This document shows positions 8,538 through 15,794 of a stretch of DNA of 64,000 bases, piece by piece; the stretch's first letter is position 1, and every line of letters starts with the position of its first letter. The DNA lies in NCBI GenBank assembly GCA_022710975.1, contig JAKLGA010000004.1, positions 124,001 to 188,000 on the forward strand, in the 5' to 3' direction. Source of the stretch: Myxococcota bacterium. Lineage in GTDB: Bacteria; Myxococcota; B64-G9. The position numbers were made by a program, and so were the translations under genes. Under the pieces are notes generated by a model that was not told the origin of the DNA, did no database searches, and was given only the letters and a program-made list of their open reading frames with translations.

Positions 8538-9614
8538 TCACTCGCCCGAGCCCGGATCCCGGCTGAGCCCGAGCCAGGGGATGAGGCGGGCGCCGCGGCC
8601 GCTGCAGGCGGAGGGGTTCTTGACCTGCAGCCCAGGGTCGAGCTCCAGGGGGACCACCTGGTTGCCGGTGAGGATGGCCGGCACCGCGACGTGGGCCCTC
8701 AGGTCCTTGCGCTTGTGGCTCGTGTCGAAGCAGTTCTCGCGCAGCTCCAGCCGCCGCACCCCGGGCGCGGCGGTCCAGGCCGGGCCCTGGTCGGGCGGCT
8801 TGAGCCACACGGAGGCGCGCTTGGCCGGGGACCGGCTGCGGACGAACAGGTTGCGGCTGATCAGCACCTCGGCCGCGGGCAGGCCCGGGACGGGCTCGGT
8901 CGGGTACTCGTCGAGGGTGATCGGGGTCGAGGGGTTGTCGGCGAAGGTGTTCCCGCGGATGGCCACGCGGCCGAACACGGTGGAGAGCCCGACGCCCTCC
9001 ATGTGGGTCTGCGACTCGCCGTTCTGCCGCAGGAGGTTGTCCACCACCTTCGCGTTCAGCACCCAGGAGAGCGACACGGTCTCGTAGGTGCAGTGGTGGA
9101 TGTGGTTCCGCTCGATCACCAGATCGGCGGAGTACGCGGCGCGCACCCCGGCCACGCCGCTGCCGCTGAGATCACAGCTGCGGATGGTCACCCGGCGCGA
9201 GCGGGCGATCTCGATGGCGTCGCCGGTGCAGTGGCCGGCCGGCTCGTGCAGCAGCCCGAGCCCGTCCAGGGTGATGTCCTGGCTGTCGGCGATCACCAGG
9301 ACGTCGTGCAGGCTGTCCTCCGAGACCAGCCAGGTCCTGCCGGGCTCGGCCTTGAGGGTGAGGCCCTTGCGGCCCTCGATGAACAGGCAGCCGCCCCGGT
9401 GCTCGCCGGGCGGGAGGACGACGGTGGCGCCGTCCCTGGCGCCGTCGATCAGCGCCTGGAGGGGAGAGGGCGTCTCCGGGCGGCCGTAGGGAGGGCTGTA
9501 GGGCTGGGCCCCGGCCTGGAGCGTGGCCCAGGCGGCGTCCTCTCCGGCCGGGGCCTCCGCCCCGGCGGGCGCGGCGAGCAGGGCGGCGGCGAGGGCGAGC
9601 GCGAGGCGGCTCAT
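8538..9614 (-). CDS. Secreted right-handed parallel beta-helix protein
   Basis: This 358-residue protein begins with a signal peptide (MSRLALALAAALLAAPAGA). An N-terminal cap (LQALIDGARDGATVVLPPGEH) is typical of pectate-lyase-like folds. It is followed by repeating coils such as ITLDGLGLLHE, VTIRSCDLSGSG, LVIERNHIHHC and VAIRGNTFADN, which are parallel beta-helix (PbH1) turns. Such proteins are polysaccharide lyases, hydrolases or binding proteins. No catalytic set can be assigned with confidence. The start ATG at 9614 has an AGGAGG site six bases upstream; a longer open frame to 9752 has no such site. The lipoprotein gene upstream ends 46 bp away and runs in the same direction. Confidence 0.8.
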   Translation of the reverse strand: MSRLALALAAALLAAPAGAEAPAGEDAAWATLQAGAQPYSPPYGRPETPSPLQALIDGARDGATVVLPPGEHRGGCLFIEGRKGLTLKAEPGRTWLVSEDSLHDVLVIADSQDITLDGLGLLHEPAGHCTGDAIEIARSRRVTIRSCDLSGSGVAGVRAAYSADLVIERNHIHHCTYETVSLSWVLNAKVVDNLLRQNGESQTHMEGVGLSTVFGRVAIRGNTFADNPSTPITLDEYPTEPVPGLPAAEVLISRNLFVRSRSPAKRASVWLKPPDQGPAWTAAPGVRRLELRENCFDTSHKRKDLRAHVAVPAILTGNQVVPLELDPGLQVKNPSACSGRGARLIPWLGLSRDPGSGE

Positions 9615-9660
9615 GGTTCCTCCTGGTGGGTCCCCGGCATCGACTGGCGCCCGCGGGACC

Positions 9661-11628
9661 CTACTGGCAGACCGGGTTGGCGGCGGCCGGGGTGCCCTTG
9701 TCCGGCGGCACGCCGGTGCCGTAGTCATCCACCGCCGGGCACCAGGAGCCATCCAGGTCGTTGTCGGTCGGGTTGCGCAGGGCCGGGTCGAGGCTGGAGG
9801 CCACGCCGCTCAGCGCGGTGGCCCAGCCGATCGCGTCCAGCACATCGCCGCTGACCAGGCCGACGAACAGGTCGCCGTTCGTGTTGTTCAGCCCGAAGGT
9901 GAGCCGCACGTCCACGGCCGGCAGGCCGCCGTTGACCAGGGGGTCGGTCTCACGGGCGAAGAGCAGGTGGCTGCCCGCGGTCACCCGGCGGCACTCGCCC
10001 TCCGGCAGCGTCAGCTCCGCGCCGTTCGCGGCGCGGCCGATCTCCAGGCCGTTCAGGTCCACGTCCCGGCCCACGTACAGCTCGAACCACTCGCCGTCGG
10101 CGTCGGCCGCCGTGGCCGGGTTGGCCATGACCTCGTCGATCACCAGGTCCCCCACGACCGGGGCCACCTTGGGCCGCTCCGCGCCGCCCTCCAGGCACAT
10201 GCCCGGGGTGACCAGGCCGCAGGACGGGTTGGCCGCGCCGGGCGTGCCGAGATCGCCCGCGCCGTAGGACGCAGCGCCCGGGCACCAGTTGCCGGCCGCG
10301 TCGTTGTCGGCCGGGTTGCGCTTGCTCGGGTCCAGGGCGGTCGAGGCGCCGACGCCCGTGGAGGAGTAGGTGATCGCGTCCTGCACCTGGCCCGCGTGGC
10401 CCACGAAGATGCCCTGGGCGCCGGTGTTGGACAGGGACATGCCGAGGAGCGCGTCCACCCTGGGCAGCCCGCCGTTGGCGACCGGATCGCGGGAGGCGGC
10501 CAGCACGAAGTAGCTGTCGGCCGCGACCGGCAGGCAGGCGCCGCCGGTGACGGTGGCGTCCACGGCGGGCGGGCTCTCGCCGAGCTCCAGGCCGTTCAGG
10601 TCGAAGTCCGCGCTGGTGTAGACCTCGAGCCACTCGCCGGCCGCGTCGACGACCGCCTCGGGGTTGGCCATGAACTCGTTGATCACCAGGCTGGCGGCCT
10701 GCGGGGCGCGGATGGCCCGGACCGCCTGGCCGTCGAAGCAGGAGCCAGCCGGCACGGCGACGCAGTGGGAGGTCCCGTCGCAGTACTCGGTCGCACCGCA
10801 GCTCCCGCAGGTCCCACCGCAGCCGTCATCCCCGCACGCCTTGCCCGCGCAGGCGGGCGCGCACTGGCACTGGCCCGCCGCGTCGCAGGTCTCGCTCGCG
10901 CCGCAGGTTCCGCAGGAGGCGCCGCACAGGCTGTCCAGCCCGCACTCCTTGCCCGTACACTCCGGCGTGCACTGCTCACACTGGCCCGTGGCCTCGACGC
11001 ACACCTCGCCCGCGCCCGGGTCGCAGGCCCCGCACGAGCCGCCGCAGCCGTCGGTCCCGCACACCCGCCCGGTGCAGTCCGGGGCGCAGGCGCAGGTGCC
11101 GTCCGGTTGGCAGGTCTCGGGGGCCTGGCAGGCCCCGCAGCTCGTCCCACACACCGGATCGTTCCCGCACTCGAGCCCGGTGCAGGCGGCCGCGCACCCG
11201 CACTGCCCCAGGGCGTCGCAGGCCTCCGGGGCGGTGCACGCGCCGCAGCTCCCGCCACAGCCGTCGTCGCCGCACTCCTTGCCCCCGCAGGCGGGCGCGC
11301 ACCCGCACTGCCCCAGGGCGTCGCAGGCCTCCGGGGCCGTGCACGCGCCGCAGCTCCCCTGGCAGCCGTCGTCGCCGCACTCCTTGCCCCCGCAGGCGGG
11401 CACGCACGGGCAGTCGGGCTGGCAGTCCTCGCCGTTCGCGTGGCAGCCGCAGGCGCAGGTCTGGACCACCGCGCCCCGCTGGCCGCAGGAGTCGACCCAG
11501 TAGGCCGTCCCGCTCTCGCAGGTGGTGCCGTCCATGGGGACGCAGGTCCCCCCGCCCTCGTCACAGCCCGCGGTGTACAGGCCGGCGATCAGCACCAGGA
11601 ATGCGCTCGCGCACCGGAGGCTCGACAT
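9661..11628 (-). CDS. Cys-rich lipoprotein with two lamin-tail domains
   Basis: This is a 655-residue protein. A lipoprotein signal peptide ends at C22 (LYTAGC). Residues about 60-285 are Cys-rich repeats of the form CxPxCxGKxCGDDGCGGSCGxC, seven or so in number. Two lamin-tail domains follow; each begins with a strand like LVINEFMANPEA or LVIDEVMANPAT and contains GEWLEVY or GEWFELY, DLNGLELG and a closing NPTDNDLDGSWCPA-type motif. Lamin-tail domains in bacteria sit on secreted or surface proteins and may help bind DNA or polysaccharide. The product is probably an outer-membrane surface lipoprotein. It lies directly upstream of the beta-helix gene on the same strand. Confidence 0.85.
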   Translation of the reverse strand: MSSLRCASAFLVLIAGLYTAGCDEGGGTCVPMDGTTCESGTAYWVDSCGQRGAVVQTCACGCHANGEDCQPDCPCVPACGGKECGDDGCQGSCGACTAPEACDALGQCGCAPACGGKECGDDGCGGSCGACTAPEACDALGQCGCAAACTGLECGNDPVCGTSCGACQAPETCQPDGTCACAPDCTGRVCGTDGCGGSCGACDPGAGEVCVEATGQCEQCTPECTGKECGLDSLCGASCGTCGASETCDAAGQCQCAPACAGKACGDDGCGGTCGSCGATEYCDGTSHCVAVPAGSCFDGQAVRAIRAPQAASLVINEFMANPEAVVDAAGEWLEVYTSADFDLNGLELGESPPAVDATVTGGACLPVAADSYFVLAASRDPVANGGLPRVDALLGMSLSNTGAQGIFVGHAGQVQDAITYSSTGVGASTALDPSKRNPADNDAAGNWCPGAASYGAGDLGTPGAANPSCGLVTPGMCLEGGAERPKVAPVVGDLVIDEVMANPATAADADGEWFELYVGRDVDLNGLEIGRAANGAELTLPEGECRRVTAGSHLLFARETDPLVNGGLPAVDVRLTFGLNNTNGDLFVGLVSGDVLDAIGWATALSGVASSLDPALRNPTDNDLDGSWCPAVDDYGTGVPPDKGTPAAANPVCQ

Positions 11629-11706
11629 CTCGGTCCCCTTTCGAAGGAGGGCCAGTCCGGCAGGATGCTACCACACTACGGTCGGCTGGCACCCGGCCTG
11701 AGGGCT

Positions 11707-13050
11707 CTAGATGGCGGTGCCCGGCCCGATCTGCCGCGCGAAGCCCCGCTCCAGGGCTGCCCAGTCGTTCACCGACCCGAGCCGGGACAGCACGGCGAAC
11801 AGCCCGAAGCGGATGCGGAACAGGAACATCAGGCGGCCCGGCAGGCGGAGCCGCGCGATGGCCAGCTTGTCGCGCATCATGCGCCGGGCATCGACCACGA
11901 TGCGCCCTTCGATGCGGTGCGGGCCCGAGACGAGCATCGGCCCGAAGAACGAGCGCAGCAGGCCGCGCAGGTGGGCGTAGGCCGCGTCGTTCGCCGAGGG
12001 CTCTGCGCCCAGCCCCCGCAGCGCGGCCGTGATGCGCGCCCGGTCGTCGTCCCGCATGGCCTCGGCGAGGGCCACGAAGGCGGCGGCCACCTCGGGCTCG
12101 AACTCGCGCACGCAGCCGTAGTCGAACACCACCACCCGGCCGTCCGGCCGGAAGCGGTAGTTGCCCGGGTGCGGGTCTGCGTGGAACAACCCATGGCGGT
12201 AGAGCGTGCCGATGTACAGCTCGAACAGGGCCGCGCCGGCGCGATCGCGCTCGGCCTGGCTCGCGCGGGCCTGGAACGCCTCGAGGTCCTCGCCCTGCTC
12301 CCAGGCGCTGGTGAGCACCCGCGGGCCCGAGAAGTCCCGCCGCACCGCGGGCACCACGATCACCGGGTGGCCGGCGTATAGCCCCGCGAACCGCTCCTGG
12401 CGCGTGGCCTCGAGCGCGTAATCGCACTCCTCGAGCAGCCGGGCCTCCAGCTCGGCCACGAAGTCCTTGGCCGTGGCGCCCATGCCGGGCATCAGCGCGG
12501 CAGCGAACATCGTGCCCACCCTGGCGGAGCGGAAGTCGGAGCGGATGGCCGCCTCGATGTCCGGGTGCCGCACCTTGACCGCCACGTCCTCGCCGTCCGG
12601 CAACCGGCCGCGGTGCACCTGGCCGATGGAGGCCACGGAGGCCGGGGTCCGCTCGAGGCCCGCGAGCAGCGGCTCGGCTCGCTCGCCGAGGTCCTCGCGC
12701 AGGATCGCCTCCACCCGCGCGAAGGCCGTGGCCGGCGACTGGGTCTGCAGCAGGCAGAGGAGCCTGCGCGACTCCTCGGGCAGGTCGAGCTCGAGGTAGC
12801 TCATGATCTGGCCCATCTTCATGGGCAGTCCCTTGAGCGCGCCCAGCCGGGTGACCAGGGCCTCGATCTTCGCGAGGTCCTTCTCCGTGGGGCCCTCGTC
12901 GCTCTTCCGGCCGGCGACGCTGCGCGCCAGGCCCAGGCCGCCGCGGAGCAGCCGGGCGAACCTGCCGAGGCCGGCGCCGGGCCCTGGGGCCGGTGCGTCG
13001 CGGAGCTCCGCGGTGAAGCGCTCTAGGCGATCGTCCTTCGGGTCGGCCAT
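11707..13050 (-). CDS. ABC1/UbiB/AarF-family atypical kinase
   Basis: This 447-residue protein carries the family hallmarks: the KxGQ motif K78-M-G-Q81, the Ala-rich nucleotide loop ASIGQVHRG near residues 140-148, the lysine in VAVKV at about 159, HADPHPGNY near residue 290 and FDYG (metal-binding) shortly after. Members are ATPases or kinases, and those best studied support ubiquinone or other lipid metabolism at membranes. The start ATG at 13050 is preceded by GGAGG; a GTG at 13077 lacks one. The gene is alone between a convergently placed lipoprotein and a crotonase. A 60-bp copy of its 3' end (55 of 60 bases identical) occurs at 20139-20198. Confidence 0.9.
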   Translation of the reverse strand: MADPKDDRLERFTAELRDAPAPGPGAGLGRFARLLRGGLGLARSVAGRKSDEGPTEKDLAKIEALVTRLGALKGLPMKMGQIMSYLELDLPEESRRLLCLLQTQSPATAFARVEAILREDLGERAEPLLAGLERTPASVASIGQVHRGRLPDGEDVAVKVRHPDIEAAIRSDFRSARVGTMFAAALMPGMGATAKDFVAELEARLLEECDYALEATRQERFAGLYAGHPVIVVPAVRRDFSGPRVLTSAWEQGEDLEAFQARASQAERDRAGAALFELYIGTLYRHGLFHADPHPGNYRFRPDGRVVVFDYGCVREFEPEVAAAFVALAEAMRDDDRARITAALRGLGAEPSANDAAYAHLRGLLRSFFGPMLVSGPHRIEGRIVVDARRMMRDKLAIARLRLPGRLMFLFRIRFGLFAVLSRLGSVNDWAALERGFARQIGPGTAI

Positions 13051-13125
13051 GGGGCCTCCGCGCACCGGGTCTTCCACCGCATGAGACCACCCGGCTGAGA
13101 GGTGCCGGCCCCCGCGGCGGCAGCC

Positions 13126-13860
13126 TCAGCCCGCGCCCTCCGCGGCGATGGCCAGGGTGCTCTCGAACAGCCTGGGATCCTCGTGCTCCAGGATCCGGGC
13201 GATGGGCTCGCGGATGCGCCGCTTCATCTCGGCGTAGGTCCGGGTGCGCTTCCTGGCGAGCCCGGCCGCGAACTGCACGCAGTGCGGCACGAGCTGCTCC
13301 TGGGAGAACACCCCGTCCACGAACCCGGCCTCCACGGCCTGCGGGCCGGTCAGGCGTTCGCCGGTGTAGTAGAGCCTGCGGAAGCCCTGGGGCGTCATGG
13401 TGGCCTGGCAGATGGCGATCATGCCCGGCAGCAGCGGGATGTTGATGTCCACCTCCGGGAGGCAGATCCAGCCCCGGTCCTGCCGCATGAAGCGGAAGTC
13501 CATGTGGGCGGCCCAGAACAGGCCCGCGGCGAAGGTGTGCCCATTCAGCGCGGCCACGGTGGGCTTGGGGTACAGGGTGGTGCGCTGGAACAGCCGGTTG
13601 ACCGCGAGCAGGTACCCGCCGATCTCCTGGCGATCGCCCTGGTGCTCCATCAGCCAGGCCAGATCCAGGCCGGTCGAGAAGAACTTGGCGTCCTGGCTGG
13701 TGATCACCAGGGCGCCGACCTCGTCCTGCGCCTCGGCCTGATCCAGGGCCTGCATGACCTCCCGGACCAGGTCCGGGTGCAGCCGGTTCTCCGGCGGGCA
13801 GGTGAAGGTGAGCACGCCGACGCGTTCCTGGGCCCGGACCTCCAGCTCGACATGCTTCAT
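13126..13860 (-). CDS. Enoyl-CoA hydratase/isomerase (crotonase) family
   Basis: This 244-residue protein has the crotonase fold. The first oxyanion-hole segment is in FFSTGLDL and the second in ALNGHTFAAGLFWA. The following stretch, DFRFMRQDRGWICLPEVDI, resembles the Delta3,Delta2-enoyl-CoA isomerase branch more than the hydratases. The reaction is therefore probably double-bond isomerisation of unsaturated fatty acyl-CoA, but the substrate is not certain. The start ATG at 13860 has AGGAGG eight bases upstream. Reading further upstream to 13983 adds Pro/Gly-rich sequence with no ribosome-binding site. The divergent neighbour starts at 14042. Confidence 0.85.
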   Translation of the reverse strand: MKHVELEVRAQERVGVLTFTCPPENRLHPDLVREVMQALDQAEAQDEVGALVITSQDAKFFSTGLDLAWLMEHQGDRQEIGGYLLAVNRLFQRTTLYPKPTVAALNGHTFAAGLFWAAHMDFRFMRQDRGWICLPEVDINIPLLPGMIAICQATMTPQGFRRLYYTGERLTGPQAVEAGFVDGVFSQEQLVPHCVQFAAGLARKRTRTYAEMKRRIREPIARILEHEDPRLFESTLAIAAEGAG

Positions 13861-14041
13861 GGATCCTCCTGGTTCTCTGGGGTGGCCGGCTGCTACGGTG
13901 CCAATGGCCCGCGCGAATGTCAACGGCCCTGCGGAGCGGGCCGCCTTGCCGAACCACGGGCCTGGCGCTAGGGTGGTGCCCACACCCGAGCCCCGGCGCC
14001 AGCCTCCAGCCAGAGGTGTGGTGCCTGGAACGGAGCGAGCG

Positions 14042-15682
14042 ATGCGACGCGATCATGCGATGGAGCCCGGCCCCGAGGCGGCCTGCCCGGTCATCTCGTG
14101 GCGAGAGTACGTCGAGCGGTTCCAGCCCGCCTTCCACTTCAACTACCGGGAGGCCTTCGAGCACCACGCGGACGAGCTCGAGATCCGCGTGTACCAGCCC
14201 GGCCCCGGCCGCGCCGTGCGCCTCGACGGGGATCTCGTCCTCGACGACGCCCGTCCGCGCTGCGTCGTGGTCCCGGGCGACCTGATCGTCTCCGGCAGCG
14301 TCCGCCTCGAGCGGCGCGCGGCGCCCGTGCTCCTCCACGTGCAGGGGCGCCTCCAGGCGGACAACCTGTTCCTGCGCGGGCAAGGCTACACCCGCGTCGA
14401 GGGCGATCTGGAGATCGCCGCCGCCATCCTGGTGACCAACGCGGGCGCGGAGATCAACGCCCCGAAACGCGCGGGCAGGGCCGGGAGCATGCTGCTGGTG
14501 CAGGGCGACGCCAGCGCGCGGGTCATCCTCAAGAGCCACGCGCCGGTGCTCTTCTTCAAGTCCGTCCGGGCCCACGCCGTCGGCGACTACGGCTTCTGCG
14601 AGCTCCACGCCGCGCCGGGCGGGTTCCGCTTCGTGGTCCCCTTCCATGAACTGGTGTTCTCCGGGGCCGCCGGCCTCCCCCCGCCGGTCGGCCTCTTCGA
14701 CGAGGACGACGGCGTGGTCGCCGAGGGCGCGGAGGGCTACCTGGCCGCCCACCGGGAGGCCCTCGCCGCGCTGCCGCTGGCCCGCGCGGACGGCGAGACG
14801 CCCCCCATGCACGCCGCCACGCTGGCCTACGACAAGGTGGCCGACCTGCTGAAGGCGCACGGCCAGGTCTCGCCGAGCCGGTACCGGGCGCAGGCCCGGG
14901 AGCTGCTGCGGGCCGGCGACTTCGCGGGCGTCCTGGCGAACGCCGACAGGTGGGCGGAGGCGAGCGGCGAGCCGTTCTTCTACGCGGCCATCGTCTCCGC
15001 CTGCGAGCGGCTGAAGGACCTGCCGGCGAGCGTGGCCTGGGCCCGCCGGGGCCTGGAGCGGTTCGCGGGCCAGAACTTCCTGCTGCGCACCCTGCTGGGC
15101 AACGTCCTGGCGCTCGGCCGGCCCGCCGAGGCCTGGCAGGACTGGCGCCGCTTCGGCCCGGGCCTCGACTGGGCAGCGCGGGAGAACGACAACGTGCTCC
15201 AGCTCGCCATGGCCGCGGCCATCCTGGCCGGCCAGAGCGTCGAGGCCCACGCCGAGCTGGCCGCCGGCCTGCGCGCGGTCCGCAGCGAGAGCCCGAGCTT
15301 CTGGTTCAACGCCGCGTGCCTCGGCGCGCGCGCCGGGGCGCTGAAGGACGCCGCCTTCTTTGCCTGGCAGGCGCTGCGCCACGGCAAGCCCCGCGCGGAC
15401 CTCGACGCGGAGGGCGACCTCGAGCCCGTCCGGCGCGAGCCGCTGTTCCAGGCCGTCCTGGAGCTCGGCGACGCGCCGCCCGCCCGGACCGCGGCGCTCG
15501 CCCGGGGTGAGGCCCGCGTCGAGATCGCCCTGGAGGCGACCCGCCTGAGCGTGCGGGAGGGTGGGGGAGTCCGGACGCTGGAGCTCGGCAACCCCGCGGA
15601 CGCCCTGGCGGCCTTCTTCGACGAGGTGGCGGCGGCGCGGGCGCGAGGGCTCGAGCCCGTCGAGGCCGGGGCCGAGGGGTAG
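14042..15682 (+). CDS. Unrecognised protein: beta-helix-like N-half, TPR-like C-half
   Basis: This 546-residue protein has no signal peptide. Residues about 60-180 are short repeated strands (VRLDGDLVLDD, VVPGDLIVSGSVRLE, TRVEGDLEIAAAI) resembling bactofilin-like or other polymer-forming beta-helix turns. Residues about 280-470 are helical and TPR-like (ARELLRAGDFAGVLANADRW, FWFNAACLGARAGALKDA), ending as in TPR end-of-group segments. The start ATG at 14042 is preceded by GGAGCGAG. The combination suggests a cytoplasmic scaffold protein, but no function is assigned. Confidence 0.75.
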   Translation: MRRDHAMEPGPEAACPVISWREYVERFQPAFHFNYREAFEHHADELEIRVYQPGPGRAVRLDGDLVLDDARPRCVVVPGDLIVSGSVRLERRAAPVLLHVQGRLQADNLFLRGQGYTRVEGDLEIAAAILVTNAGAEINAPKRAGRAGSMLLVQGDASARVILKSHAPVLFFKSVRAHAVGDYGFCELHAAPGGFRFVVPFHELVFSGAAGLPPPVGLFDEDDGVVAEGAEGYLAAHREALAALPLARADGETPPMHAATLAYDKVADLLKAHGQVSPSRYRAQARELLRAGDFAGVLANADRWAEASGEPFFYAAIVSACERLKDLPASVAWARRGLERFAGQNFLLRTLLGNVLALGRPAEAWQDWRRFGPGLDWAARENDNVLQLAMAAAILAGQSVEAHAELAAGLRAVRSESPSFWFNAACLGARAGALKDAAFFAWQALRHGKPRADLDAEGDLEPVRREPLFQAVLELGDAPPARTAALARGEARVEIALEATRLSVREGGGVRTLELGNPADALAAFFDEVAAARARGLEPVEAGAEG

Positions 15683-15714
15683 CGGCCATCCACATCACCC
15701 AGCCGCCCCCGACC

Positions 15715-15743
15715 GTGACACGCACCGCGGGCCGTGCTAGCTT
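15715..15743 (+). promoter_or_regulatory. Sigma-70-like promoter for the LDLa lipoprotein gene
   Basis: GTGACA (15715-15720), a 17-base spacer ending in GTGC, and TAGCTT (15738-15743) lie about 50 bases before the start at 15795. The GTGC-TA extended -10 also occurs at 38261-38270. Confidence 0.4.
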
Positions 15744-15794
15744 CCCCCCTGGCGGCCCTGCCAACCCGCCCATTCCCTTTCCAAGGAGTTACCC

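Noticed and set aside
13754-14041. N-terminal extension of the 14042 gene
   Set aside because: It is the antisense of the crotonase start and has no ribosome-binding site; ATG 14042 has one.
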